Assembly (NCBI GenBank): GCA_016789365.1
Contig: JAEURH010000011.1
Coordinates: 1-49,805, forward strand
Origin: Anaerolineales bacterium
Lineage (GTDB): Bacteria > Chloroflexota > Anaerolineae > Anaerolineales > Villigracilaceae
Direction: 5' to 3'
DNA length: 49,805 nt
The notes under the pieces were generated by a model that searched no databases, was not told where the DNA came from, and saw only the letters and a program-made list of their open reading frames with translations. The translations under genes were made by a program, and so were the position numbers. Shown piece by piece: positions 42,233-49,805 of the stretch. Position 1 is the first letter of the stretch; every line of letters begins with the position of its first letter.

Positions 42233-43030
42233 TTAGTCAGCCACAAAGCGGTAGCCTGTGCCACGCACGGTTATCAGCATTTGGGGGGTTCGAGAGTCTT
42301 TTTCTATTGCTTGGCGAATTTGATGAATGTGCCATTTGGTGAGTTCTTGGGCTTCGCGGGTTTCGGCTTGAATGCCTTGTGCTTCTGCCACGAGGGTTTG
42401 AAAATCTACTACATTGGGGGCGTGGCGCATGAGGACGAGTAAATAATCAAATGAAGTGGGCGGTAAGTTGATGGTTTCATTTTTTATTGAAACGCGACGG
42501 GTATGTAAATCTAAAACGAAATTGCCTTGTTTGATGAAGCGTTCTGTTTTGGTTTCAGGAGTATGTTTTGTTTGGGTTTCTTCGCCAGTTTCGAGTTGCT
42601 TTAATTCATTTTGTAATTTTTCAATTTCGCTTGTAATTTCGCGTTTGCGTTTTTCTTTTTGTTGGTTCGATAAAATTGTTTTTGCTCTTTCAACAATGAT
42701 TTCTGGTTTGAGCGGTTTGAGTAAGTAATCGGTTGCGCCACGCCGTAGGGCTTCTACTGCTGAGTTAATATCTGGCTGGGCTGTGAATAAGACAACAGGC
42801 AATGATGGGTAGATGGTATGAATGTATTTAATAGCATCTACGCCAGCGATGCCGGGCAGACGTAAATCGGTGAAGACCAAATCAAACTTTGTGGTTTTTA
42901 AGTAATCTAACCCTTGTTCGGCGCTTTCGGCAGTGGTCACTTCAAACCCGGCTTGTTGTAAAATGCGTGCGAGTGTTTTTCGTAAACTGGCTTCATCTTC
43001 AATAATGAGGATATGACCGCTGATTTTCAT
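42233..43030 (-). CDS. Response regulator with winged-helix DNA-binding domain
   Basis: 265 residues from ATG 43030 (GGAGG 7 bases upstream). The receiver (about 5-125) has IEDEAS, Asp55 in FDLVFTDLRLPG, TAQPD and Lys in YLLKPLKPE. An unusually long charged coiled coil (about 130-165, KEKRKREITSEIEKLQNELKQLE) separates it from an OmpR/PhoB-type winged helix (about 175-265, NLPPTSFDYLLVLMRHAPNVV and the C-terminal hairpin LITVRGTGYRFVAD). It is the partner of the kinase gene directly upstream, with which it overlaps by 4 bases (ATGA). Confidence 0.92.
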   Translation of the reverse strand: MKISGHILIIEDEASLRKTLARILQQAGFEVTTAESAEQGLDYLKTTKFDLVFTDLRLPGIAGVDAIKYIHTIYPSLPVVLFTAQPDINSAVEALRRGATDYLLKPLKPEIIVERAKTILSNQQKEKRKREITSEIEKLQNELKQLETGEETQTKHTPETKTERFIKQGNFVLDLHTRRVSIKNETINLPPTSFDYLLVLMRHAPNVVDFQTLVAEAQGIQAETREAQELTKWHIHQIRQAIEKDSRTPQMLITVRGTGYRFVAD

Positions 43031-45114
43031 GTAATGTCCTCCATTTCTTTGGTGGGTAACCAAATGCGGAAGGTAGCACCCAAGCCAACATTATTTTCGG
43101 CGGTGATGCGCCCGCGATGTTTGGTGATAATGTCGTAGGTGATGGTTAAGCCAAGTCCGGTGCCTTTGTCTTTGTCGGTGGTGAAGGCTTCAAAAATATT
43201 GTCCATCATGTTGGTGGCAATGCCTGTGCCAGTATCCACAATGGTGATGAGTGCTTCTTCTGTTTCTGGCAGAAACTCTGTGTAGACTGTTAATTTTCCG
43301 CCAGCAGGCATTGCTTCGACTGCATTAATGAAGAGGTTGAGAATGGCTTGGCGAATTTGGTCTGTAAGTGCGGGGATGGGTTGCAGTTCGGGGTCTGGGA
43401 AAAATTCAAAGGTAACTTGTTTATGTCGTAAATGTGTAGCGACGAGTGCATATACATCTTCAATGAGAGCGTTCAGTTGTGTTTGTCTAAAATCCTCCGC
43501 GCGAATGGGGCGGTAGGTGTCGCGCAGGCGTTTAATCATGCTTGCCATGCGCTCTGATTCGGCAAGTACGATATTGAGGTCTTGTTTGCCTTGTTCTGAA
43601 ATGCTATGTTCTTCTTTTAATAAGAAGAGGGCGTTTTGAATGGCTTGTAGTGGATTATTAAGTTCATGTGAAACAGAAGCTAGTAAACGCCCGATGGCGG
43701 CGAGGCGTTCGTTTTGTATCAATTGATTTCGCATGGCTTTTTCTTGTTGTAGAGATGTTTGTAGGGTTTCGTATAAATCTGCTTTTTGTAGGGCAATAGC
43801 CAGTTGGTCAGCAACAACGTTGACGAGTTGTAAATCTCTGGCGGAGAATAATTTTGGCAATGCTTGTTGAATATCTAAAATGCCAAAAAGACGCTCACCG
43901 ATTTTGACTGGGATTGCCATTTCAGATTTTGTTTCAGGTAGGAGCGGGTGATGCACAAAGAACATCACTTCATCTACATCGTTGGTGAAAAACGGTAATA
44001 ATGTTTCCGCGGCGTAGCCTGCAATGCCTTCGCCTGCATGTAGCCTTGTTTTTTGTTCTAAAAGTTTTTGCCCCACTTCGCCACTGGCGGCTTGTAGAAT
44101 TAGATCTCTGCTTTTGGGGTCAATAATGTAAACTTGCACATGGTAATAGCTAAAGTTTTTTTGTAATAAACCAACCACATCATCTAATAATTCGTTTACG
44201 CTTAATGCCGCCAAGCCTTGATTGATTCGATACAAGGCATTTGTTTCTCTTAAAGATTGTTGTGTGCTTTCTAATAAGTGGGCATTTTCAATAGCAATGG
44301 CGGCTTGCACGCCTAGCGAACTTAATAAATCTTGTTCGTGTTTGGTAAACGCATTGGGCTTTTTGCTCTGCACACTGATTGTGCCAAGTGTTTGTTCACC
44401 GCTTACAATGGGTGTGACCATTAAAGAGCGAAAACGCGGGTTTGAAGCAGATTTAAGAAATCGTTTGTCGGTTGTAATGTCGGTGATGTTAATCGTTTGT
44501 CCACTAATCACTGCTTGCCCTGCAATGCCTTCGCCATGTTTCATTTGTAAGCGATGTTCGGGTGCTTCTTGAAACCCGCTGGCGGCTTTGGCAATTAGGT
44601 ATTTCTTTTCATCGTCGTAAATGTGAATGACGGCTTGCTCAGTGCCAGGGATTAAACTGCGCGCGGAATCTACAATTAATTGTAGGATGTTAGAAAGCCC
44701 TACTCGTTCCGCTTCACTTAATGCAATTGAAATTTTTGAGAGTGCATCGGCTTCTTTTAATTGAATCTCTAATTCACGGTCTCGTAGGCTTTGGTTAAAG
44801 TAAATTTTACTTAACCAACCAAATGCTCCACCAATTAATATCAGCATGAGAGAGCCTAAAATAATATTGGTGTCAAGAAGCGTTTGTAGGGTTAAGTTAT
44901 CAGCATTCAGAATAAAAGTGTAGAAAAATGCTAAAACTATAGCAGTGATGAAACCTATTGAACTGCCGAAAAACCAGCCCGCCGCGGCAACAGGCAAAAT
45001 GCTTAATGCCCCCGAATAGCCACTCTTAAGAGTCGCCGTCAGATAAATATGAAGTAAGGAGAATAGCACAACAATCCCCCACTTCACAAGAGGCGATTGG
45101 AAGTTTTGCTTCAT
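43027..45114 (-). CDS. Membrane histidine kinase with two GAF domains
   Basis: 695 residues from ATG 45114 (upstream in-frame starts are rejected because a TACAAT box ends 7 bases before this ATG). Three to four membrane helices (about 10-105), a coiled linker, GAF1 (about 135-280), GAF2 (about 300-445, with [27 protein letters not shown]), then an NtrB/ZraS-like HisKA (His483 in VSHELNNPLQAIQNALFLL) and HATPase (INAVEAMPAGG, DTGTGIA, GTGLGLTI). It forms a two-component pair with the winged-helix regulator that overlaps its 3' end. Confidence 0.93.
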   Translation of the reverse strand: MKQNFQSPLVKWGIVVLFSLLHIYLTATLKSGYSGALSILPVAAAGWFFGSSIGFITAIVLAFFYTFILNADNLTLQTLLDTNIILGSLMLILIGGAFGWLSKIYFNQSLRDRELEIQLKEADALSKISIALSEAERVGLSNILQLIVDSARSLIPGTEQAVIHIYDDEKKYLIAKAASGFQEAPEHRLQMKHGEGIAGQAVISGQTINITDITTDKRFLKSASNPRFRSLMVTPIVSGEQTLGTISVQSKKPNAFTKHEQDLLSSLGVQAAIAIENAHLLESTQQSLRETNALYRINQGLAALSVNELLDDVVGLLQKNFSYYHVQVYIIDPKSRDLILQAASGEVGQKLLEQKTRLHAGEGIAGYAAETLLPFFTNDVDEVMFFVHHPLLPETKSEMAIPVKIGERLFGILDIQQALPKLFSARDLQLVNVVADQLAIALQKADLYETLQTSLQQEKAMRNQLIQNERLAAIGRLLASVSHELNNPLQAIQNALFLLKEEHSISEQGKQDLNIVLAESERMASMIKRLRDTYRPIRAEDFRQTQLNALIEDVYALVATHLRHKQVTFEFFPDPELQPIPALTDQIRQAILNLFINAVEAMPAGGKLTVYTEFLPETEEALITIVDTGTGIATNMMDNIFEAFTTDKDKGTGLGLTITYDIITKHRGRITAENNVGLGATFRIWLPTKEMEDIT

Positions 45115-45121
45115 GCTCAAT

Positions 45122-45127
45122 ATTGTA
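45122..45127 (-). promoter_or_regulatory. -10 box for leaderless kinase mRNA
   Basis: TACAAT on the minus strand ends 7 bases before ATG 45114, with no ribosome binding site. Confidence 0.45.
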
Positions 45128-45185
45128 GCACTCTGTGAAGTAGGGGATTTCATTCGCAACATCCCTGTAAGAATTTTTTATGCCT

Positions 45186-45203
45186 GCCGCCGAGGACGGC
45201 GGC
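45186..45203. other. GC-rich hairpin between rny and the kinase gene
   Basis: GCCGCC (45186-45191) and GGCGGC (45198-45203) around a GAGGAC loop, 17 bases after the rny stop. There is no T run on the minus strand, so it is not a convincing intrinsic terminator. Confidence 0.4.
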
Positions 45204-45219
45204 TTGAGCAAACTAAAAA

Positions 45220-46746
45220 TTATTTTGCGTATTCAGTAGAACGAGTCTCGCGAATCACTGTCACCCGAATTTGACCGGGGTACTGCATAGTCTCTTCAAT
45301 TTTCTTGGCAATATCACGCGCCAACCTTGCAGAGCCTAAATCATCAATTGTTTCGGGTTTGACCAAGATACGAACTTCGCGCCCAGCTTGAATTGCAAAG
45401 GCTTGTTGCACGCCATCAAACGACATTGACATATCTTCAAGTGAGCGAATACGTTTGATATATGCTTCTAAATCTTCACGACGTGCACCGGGTCTTGCAC
45501 CTGAAATCGCATCTGCCGCTTCGGTGATGACCGCTTCCACAGAGTCTTGGTCAACTTCATGGTGATGTGAAGCGATTGCATTCAACACAACTGGATGCAC
45601 ACCATAACGTTTACAAAATTCTGCGCCAAGCCCAGCATGTGTGCCATCTTGATTATGGTCCATGGCTTTGCCAATATCATGTAAAAAGCCACCAAGTTTT
45701 GATAACTCAACATTGGCACCAATTTCAGCCGCGAGAATACCCGCCAGTTTGGATGCTTCAACTGCATGTGCCAATTGATTTTGACCATAAGAAGTTCTGA
45801 ATTTCAAACGTCCCATCATTTTCAAAACTTCAGGATGCAAACCTGTTACATTGGCTTCATACGCGGCTTGCTCGCCCGCTTCATTGATAACTTTTTCAAC
45901 GCCTTTGGTTTCATCTTCAATTACTTTTTCAATATGAGCAGGATGAATTCTTCCGTCTAAAATTAATTTTGCTAAAGCACGGCGTGCAATTTCACGGCGC
46001 ACAGAATCAAAGCATGAAATGGTTACAGAATCTGGCGTATCGTCCACAATCACATCCACGCCTGCGGCTTGCTCAAAGGCTTTGATGTTACGCCCGTTAC
46101 GACCAACGATACGACCTTTCATTTCTTCACTTGGCAATGTAACCACAGCACGAGTCACTTCGGCTACATGTTCCGATGCGACTCTTTGAATAGCATCAGC
46201 AATTAATTTGCGCGCACGCTTTTCACCTTCTTCACGCGCTTCTGTTTCAATCTGACGGATGATTCTTGCCATATCGCCACGTGCTTCTTTTTCAACAGCG
46301 GCAAACAATTCTTTCTTGGCGTCATCTTGAGTCAATTGTGAAATTTGTTCCAGTTTCTTTATTTCTTCTTCATATAGCTTTTCAATTTCATTGCCACGTT
46401 TATCTACTTGCGACTGTCTTTTGTTTAAGGCTTGTTCACGTTGTTCAATTTTGTCAAAACGTGCATCCAATTCTGAACGACGTTTTTCAACACGTTCTGT
46501 TTCTTTGTTTAATTCAATGCGCCGTTCTTTAATTTCACTTTCAGCCGCTTGAATAATTTTTGTTGAATTATCTTGCGCACCTTTCACAATCAACCCCGCT
46601 TGCGTTTGGGCGGCTTTCAAAATATCGTCGGCTTTATCTTGCTTGGCTTTGGCGGCACGGTCTGCTTGGTAGCGATGGAAAAAATATCCAACCAACACGC
46701 CAATGATTAATGCCAAAACCATGATTAATATTTCTACTAGTGTCAT
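45220..46746 (-). CDS. rny: Ribonuclease Y
   Basis: 508 residues, the family's usual length. An N-terminal membrane anchor (VEILIMVLALIIGVLVGYFF, about 3-22) is followed by a long charged coiled coil (about 30-190), a KH RNA-binding domain (VTLPSEEMKGRIVGRNGRNIKAFEQAAGVDVIVDD, about 200-235) and an HD phosphohydrolase domain (GGFLHDIGKAMDHNQDGTHAGLGAEFC and SHHHEVD). It ends IRVTVIRETRSTEYAK. It is a membrane-bound endoribonuclease that initiates mRNA decay. GAGGA precedes the ATG by 6 bases. The gene starts 2 bases after the recX stop, so the two are co-transcribed. Confidence 0.97.
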   Translation of the reverse strand: MTLVEILIMVLALIIGVLVGYFFHRYQADRAAKAKQDKADDILKAAQTQAGLIVKGAQDNSTKIIQAAESEIKERRIELNKETERVEKRRSELDARFDKIEQREQALNKRQSQVDKRGNEIEKLYEEEIKKLEQISQLTQDDAKKELFAAVEKEARGDMARIIRQIETEAREEGEKRARKLIADAIQRVASEHVAEVTRAVVTLPSEEMKGRIVGRNGRNIKAFEQAAGVDVIVDDTPDSVTISCFDSVRREIARRALAKLILDGRIHPAHIEKVIEDETKGVEKVINEAGEQAAYEANVTGLHPEVLKMMGRLKFRTSYGQNQLAHAVEASKLAGILAAEIGANVELSKLGGFLHDIGKAMDHNQDGTHAGLGAEFCKRYGVHPVVLNAIASHHHEVDQDSVEAVITEAADAISGARPGARREDLEAYIKRIRSLEDMSMSFDGVQQAFAIQAGREVRILVKPETIDDLGSARLARDIAKKIEETMQYPGQIRVTVIRETRSTEYAK

Positions 46747-46748
46747 GT

Positions 46749-47393
46749 TTATTCCTCATCTTCATAATAATTTTTTTCTGGGTGTAATTCGTTCCAAATT
46801 TGATTGACAACGCCTGACACCACAGCATACGGGAAGCCGCGCCTTGCTAAATAATCTGATAGTTTCTTACGAAACTCGCTTCTTTCTAGACCTGCGAATC
46901 TGGTTGCTCTTTTACGAGCCGATTCATAAGCCAGAGCATTTTCATCCACATCGGCGACGGCGGTTTTTACTGTTTCTTCATCCAATCCTTTTTGACGGAG
47001 TTCCATCGTCAAAACTCTTTTGCTTCTTGGGCGAAAGGTATTTCGGTTTTCAACCCAAGTCTTTGCAAACTGATTATCGTTTGCTAATTTGCTTTCTCGT
47101 AATCTTTCTATGGTTTGCTCAATAATATTTTCTGAATATTCATGCTTAAGCAAATTTTGTTTTATTTCTTTCTCTGAACGAGCGCGATAACTTAAGAAAA
47201 GCAATGCTTGTTGTAAGGCTCGTTCGCCATCATCTTTATTTTTTAATTCATTTATTTTTTCTTCTGTTAAAACATCTCCAACTTTTAACCATGCGGCTGT
47301 GATGCGTGCCAACCCGAAGGCAAATTCTCCATCGAGAAAAATGTTCACTCGATTGCGATTCTTTTGCGGTTCGATGGCAGTTATTTTTTTCAT
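46749..47393 (-). CDS. recX: Regulatory protein RecX
   Basis: 214 residues from ATG 47393; AAGGA lies 5 bases upstream, and the 26 upstream in-frame codons are derived from an intergenic repeat. After a short N-terminal beta segment (ITAIEPQKNRNRVNIFLDGEFAFGLARITA) come the RecX three-helix repeats: ALLFLSYRARSEKEIKQNLLKHEYSENIIEQTIERLRESKLANDNQFAKTWVENR, RSKRVLTMELRQKGLDEETVKTAV and FRKKLSDYLARRGFPYAVVSGVV. It modulates RecA filaments. recA itself is not in the window. Confidence 0.93.
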   Translation of the reverse strand: MKKITAIEPQKNRNRVNIFLDGEFAFGLARITAAWLKVGDVLTEEKINELKNKDDGERALQQALLFLSYRARSEKEIKQNLLKHEYSENIIEQTIERLRESKLANDNQFAKTWVENRNTFRPRSKRVLTMELRQKGLDEETVKTAVADVDENALAYESARKRATRFAGLERSEFRKKLSDYLARRGFPYAVVSGVVNQIWNELHPEKNYYEDEE

Positions 47394-47405
47394 ATGTCCT
47401 TGCTG

Positions 47406-47491
47406 TGTCACCCTGAGCGATAGCGAAGGGTCTCTGAGATTATTGTAGAGATTCTTCGCCACAAAAAGCAAGAGCGTGGCTCAGAATGACA
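47406..47491. repeat. Palindromic intergenic repeat (TGTCACCCTGAGC family)
   Basis: TGTCA and TGACA-type ends with internal CTGAGC/GCTCAG arms and GAGATTCTTCGCC inside. A diverged relative of the repeat at 8782-8880. It lies just upstream of the recX ribosome binding site. Confidence 0.65.
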
Positions 47492-47504
47492 TCGAACTCT
47501 TTAA

Positions 47505-47796
47505 ACAAACACAGCCGAGACCACCGTCTGAACGGCTGCCTCGGCTGTGAAAAATGTCTGGGTGATGTGACCAGCCCCACGGTCAAGAAAGAAGCGGGTT
47601 TGGGGTTAAGTCAAAATACGATGTGATGGTATTCATCACATTCGGCACAAATCAATTAGGGTGATGCGGATGTTTGAGTCAAAAAATATCCTATTGATTT
47701 TTTTACTAAGTAACTCCCAAATTGGGGGAGGAGCGTGCGCGATTTTCCAGTAAGTTTCAAGCAAGGCGCCACTAGGGCGGAAGTTTTCTAATGTAT
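47505..47796 (-). ncRNA. Candidate untranslated transcript upstream of recX
   Basis: No reading frame is supported in this stretch, but on the minus strand it has a promoter-like pair (47803-47830) at one end and a strong hairpin followed by GTTTGTTT (47510-47549) at the other. Internal structure includes TGTGATG/CATCACA (47622-47628 and 47634-47640). About 290 bases would be transcribed. It lacks the conserved segments of tmRNA, RNase P, 6S or SRP RNA known to me. Existence is inferred. Confidence 0.3.
47510..47549 (-). terminator. Intrinsic terminator upstream of recX
   Basis: A 10-bp stem (CACAGCCGAG at 47510-47519 with 47540-47549) carries an inner CCGT/ACGG hairpin; reading on the minus strand a TTTGTTT tract follows. 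No supported gene reads into it. Confidence 0.6.
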
Positions 47797-47802
47797 GCCT
47801 TA

Positions 47803-47830
47803 ATTATACATTAATTTTAAGAGTTGTTAA
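47803..47830 (-). promoter_or_regulatory. Promoter-like element for the candidate transcript
   Basis: TTAACA (47825-47830), a 16-base spacer and a perfect TATAAT (47803-47808) on the minus strand. Confidence 0.4.
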
Positions 47831-47877
47831 TATTCTCTTTTCGTGACAATTTGTTAGGTTTCTTGCAAAAGTTTTTT

Positions 47878-47944
47878 GCCACAGAGTTCACAGAGGAAAA
47901 TGAGGTTTAAAGGTTTTCTCAAAAGTCTCTGTGTGCTCTGTGGC
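47878..47944. repeat. Imperfect palindromic repeat (GCCACAGAG arms)
   Basis: GCCACAGAG...CACAGAG on the left pairs with CTCTGTG...CTCTGTGGC on the right, across about 30 bases. It is non-coding and located downstream of the DUF3291 gene. Confidence 0.7.
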
Positions 47945-47974
47945 TAATGCTTTTTTATTTATACAAGAGGTCTA

Positions 47975-48457
47975 TTAAGTTTCTTGGCGTTTGATGGGGT
48001 TGCCATTTTCATCAAAAGATACTTGAAGCGTAAAAGCTGTGGGAGTTGGTCCATGTTCTTGCAAATGAATTAATTTTTCTTTGGCTTCTTCTATGGTTGG
48101 GATGTACCCAGCAGGCACCCACCATAATACGGTTTGATATTCAGCAACTTGGTCGAACCACTTTTTACGGCTTCGTAAAAAGTAAGTATGCACGGTTTTG
48201 TATACAAATTCTTTAAGTGATTCAATATCTTCCCACACGCTGAAATTGGGGACAATCATTGGGTCTTCATAAACAGACTCAACATAAGTTGAGGATTGCC
48301 CATCGGATGCAGTCAGCCTCCACACAAAACCTGGGCTTTGTTCTGCAAAGGTGTTAACGGGTGCTAGAAAATCCACAAATTCTTTCAGGCTTGGTGAATC
48401 TAATGGGGCTTTGAGTCGTGAAATATTGAATTCGGCGATATGAAAGTTAGCAGACAT
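47975..48457 (-). CDS. DUF3291 domain protein
   Basis: 160 residues from ATG 48457; AAAGGAG lies 7 bases upstream, which excludes the 40 upstream in-frame codons. The sequence HIAEFNISRLKAPLDSPSLKEFVDFLAPVNTFAEQSPGFVWRL at the N-terminus, VPNFSVWEDIESLKEFVYKTVHTYFLRSRKKWF in the middle and VLWWVPAGYIPTIEEAKEKLIHLQEHGPTPTAFTL at the end match DUF3291, a ferredoxin-like (dimeric alpha-beta barrel type) family. Related folds are monooxygenases, but no activity is established. It is monocistronic. Confidence 0.88.
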   Translation of the reverse strand: MSANFHIAEFNISRLKAPLDSPSLKEFVDFLAPVNTFAEQSPGFVWRLTASDGQSSTYVESVYEDPMIVPNFSVWEDIESLKEFVYKTVHTYFLRSRKKWFDQVAEYQTVLWWVPAGYIPTIEEAKEKLIHLQEHGPTPTAFTLQVSFDENGNPIKRQET

Positions 48458-48617
48458 GAATAAACTCCTTTTGATTCTTATATATGTATTCCCTATATCA
48501 AGCATCTTGGATTCTAACTGATAATAATTTGTATCAAAAAATTCGGAATTCTTGAAGAACTCCGAATTTAACCTCATTTACTTCACTTCCATAATTAAAT
48601 ACTCAAAACAGCGAGTA

Positions 48618-49304
48618 TCAATCGAAAACTAGACGAACCTGAAACCTCTTAATCGGGACAATATCTCCGCCCAACTGTTTCATTAACATCTTATGGCAAA
48701 AAAACGCAAGACACTCGTTACTATATTTGGCGTGATCTTCCTTAGTCATGCTGGGGTCTTGACCCCACAGAACTTGTGAAGATTGTGTTGGAAAGAGTTT
48801 ATCATGCAAAAATTTACCCCATATTTCTAGTGCACTCTCAAGTAGGCGTGGGATTCTTGGATCCATAATATTTGGTTCGATATCCGAATCCAAATAAGTA
48901 ATATCCCATATTGCGCTTCTAAGTTCACTTGCTTTGGTCATGAATGCTTCTCGTTGTTCATGATCGCGATATCTTTTAAGTCCAAAGGTGTTTAGGCGGA
49001 GGTCATTATCGGGGTTAGATTTTGGGGCAGGTAGTTCAATTGCGACTGGCATCAACTTTGCCTTGCGGTATAAATCAACGTAATCTGCAAAATGAGGATA
49101 TATTTTATCCAAATATTTTACGGTATTTTCGTAGATGTCTTTTGAAATTGGGGCTGGAATTGTTTGATCCACGTCCATCTTTGTTAAAAAGTCAACGTCA
49201 GGCTTCCCGGTGAACCACCATTTTTCGGTCAATTTCAACGGGGGCCATTCACCAACTTTTTGGGACTGCTTAGGAACCTTAGTTTCTTTGGGTTTGCGCG
49301 GCAT
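48618..49304 (-). CDS. Hypothetical protein
   Basis: 228 residues, not recognised. The N-terminus is Lys/Pro-rich (MPRKPKETKVPKQSQK), followed by WPPLKLTEKWWFTGKPDVDFLTKMDVDQTIPAPISKDIY. The rest is mostly helical, with Trp/Tyr-rich patches (HFADYVDLYRKAK, SAIWDITYLDSDIEP, ESALEIWGKFLHDKLF) and a basic end (IKRFQVRLVFD). No signal peptide, membrane helix or metal motif is seen. A clear AAGGAG precedes the ATG, supporting translation. It is divergent from the MFS gene at 49421. Confidence 0.65.
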   Translation of the reverse strand: MPRKPKETKVPKQSQKVGEWPPLKLTEKWWFTGKPDVDFLTKMDVDQTIPAPISKDIYENTVKYLDKIYPHFADYVDLYRKAKLMPVAIELPAPKSNPDNDLRLNTFGLKRYRDHEQREAFMTKASELRSAIWDITYLDSDIEPNIMDPRIPRLLESALEIWGKFLHDKLFPTQSSQVLWGQDPSMTKEDHAKYSNECLAFFCHKMLMKQLGGDIVPIKRFQVRLVFD

Positions 49305-49407
49305 ATGATTTTCTCCTTTTTATATAAAGGCTTTTTTCACTGTAGCACAAATGAGTTTGAAAAACAACTAGCAATTCAGTATTCCCAATTCCCTCACCCC
49401 AAAAGAG

Positions 49408-49413
49408 TATAAT
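49408..49413 (+). promoter_or_regulatory. -10 box for leaderless MFS gene
   Basis: A perfect TATAAT ends 7 bases before the ATG at 49421, with no ribosome binding site. Confidence 0.5.
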
Positions 49414-49420
49414 CCTCCCA

Positions 49421-49805
49421 ATGACTACAAACCTCGAATCCATTGCGCGAAAAATAACAACAATCTTATTTGCACAACAATCTTTAGCATCCGCGGGCTT
49501 TATTGCCGCGGCGACTTTGAACTCAATTGTTGGCAAAGAGCTAAGTCAAAACCCAAGTTGGGCAGGTGTGCCAACGGCTGTGTATTTGTTAGCAGGTGCA
49601 TTCTCCGCGTTTATGTGGGGATATGTCTTTGATGCAATCGGTAGGCGAAAAGGTTTAACAACAGGTTTATCTGCTGGTGTAATTGGTTCAAGCGTGACGT
49701 TTTATGCCATTGCGATTCATTCATTTGCATTATTTATGTTGGGAATGATTTTGATGGGCATTGCAAACTCGGCTGTGCAATTAGGTCGCTTTGCGGCGGC
49801 GGAAG
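49421..49805 (+). CDS. MFS transporter, N-terminal part (runs off the window)
   Basis: Open from ATG 49421 to the window end, 128 complete codons. Hydrophobic helices begin after a short polar start (MTTNLESIARKITT). The loop FDAIGRRKGLTTGL between helices 2 and 3 matches the major facilitator motif A (GxxxDxxGRRK), and the following segments (IGSSVTFYAIAIHSFALFMLGMILMGIANS) are membrane helices 3-4. The substrate is unknown. It is distinct from the complete MFS gene at 26242-27363. Confidence 0.82.
   Translation, partial: MTTNLESIARKITTILFAQQSLASAGFIAAATLNSIVGKELSQNPSWAGVPTAVYLLAGAFSAFMWGYVFDAIGRRKGLTTGLSAGVIGSSVTFYAIAIHSFALFMLGMILMGIANSAVQLGRFAAAE

Noticed and set aside
45186-45203. Intrinsic terminator after rny
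   Set aside because: The stem is good but is followed by A-rich, not T-rich, sequence on the transcribed strand.
47394-47471. N-terminal extension of RecX by 26 residues
   Set aside because: These codons are the translation of the TGTCACCCTGAGC repeat; a ribosome binding site precedes the internal ATG at 47393.
47505-47796. tmRNA, RNase P RNA, SRP RNA or 6S RNA
   Set aside because: None of the conserved segments of these RNAs could be found in either strand of the interval.

Overview
The window looks like a chromosomal segment of a moderately AT-rich bacterium, most probably an Anaerolineae-type Chloroflexota. This placement is inferred from gene content, not proven: many GAF-domain histidine kinases, DUF4349 and DUF3467 proteins, a bacterial translin, a CoaBC with PAMD/LASG motifs, and compact single-strand operons. 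No rRNA, tRNA, CRISPR array or insertion sequence was seen.

Layout. 1-5.9 kb: a partial GT2 glycosyltransferase diverges from a two-gene sensor unit whose receiver domains have both lost the phospho-acceptor Asp; then a minus-strand block (HEPN-like protein, ssb, DUF3467, translin-like, membrane protein). 6-12 kb: cytochrome b561, a small STAS-like protein, a lipoprotein, rsmG, a DUF4349 lipoprotein, a phosphoesterase and coaBC. 12-16.2 kb: a repeat-rich gap, then an AT-richer restriction-modification island (nuclease-methylase fusion plus specificity subunit). 16.25-24.4 kb: an aromatic amino acid supraoperon aroH-aroF-tyrA-aroA-aroE-aroC-aroKB-aroQ. It is preceded by a strong promoter, a 25-codon leader peptide rich in Trp/Phe/Tyr codons and an intrinsic terminator, which together form a classic attenuator. 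24.4-28 kb: a membrane acyltransferase-like protein, an esterase, an MFS transporter and an MBL hydrolase. 28.1-45.1 kb: a long minus-strand signal-transduction cluster. 45.2-49.8 kb: rny, recX, a candidate small-RNA region, two hypothetical proteins and a partial MFS gene.

Most striking features. (1) In the sensory cluster a complete threonine-synthase-like PLP enzyme is fused to a C-terminal receiver domain. It sits 2 bp downstream of a 1376-residue GAF/PAS histidine kinase and just upstream of two single-domain response regulators and a GNAT acetyltransferase; the same tight run includes a solitary NMT1/THI5-type binding lipoprotein and two membrane GAF sensors that lack kinase domains. 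(2) Low-complexity sequence with an exact 7-base (sometimes 8-base) period recurs between genes and inside aroA and aroE, where it is translated in frame. A GGGAGAGGGG-type palindromic repeat is also translated inside aroE. (3) Ten starts lie only 6-10 bases downstream of a TATAAT-like hexamer, suggesting leaderless transcripts for first genes, while genes inside operons carry Shine-Dalgarno sites.

Working together: the aro genes provide nearly the whole route to chorismate and the tyrosine branch under translation-coupled attenuation. The sensory cluster looks like a multi-input phosphorelay with an enzyme as one output.
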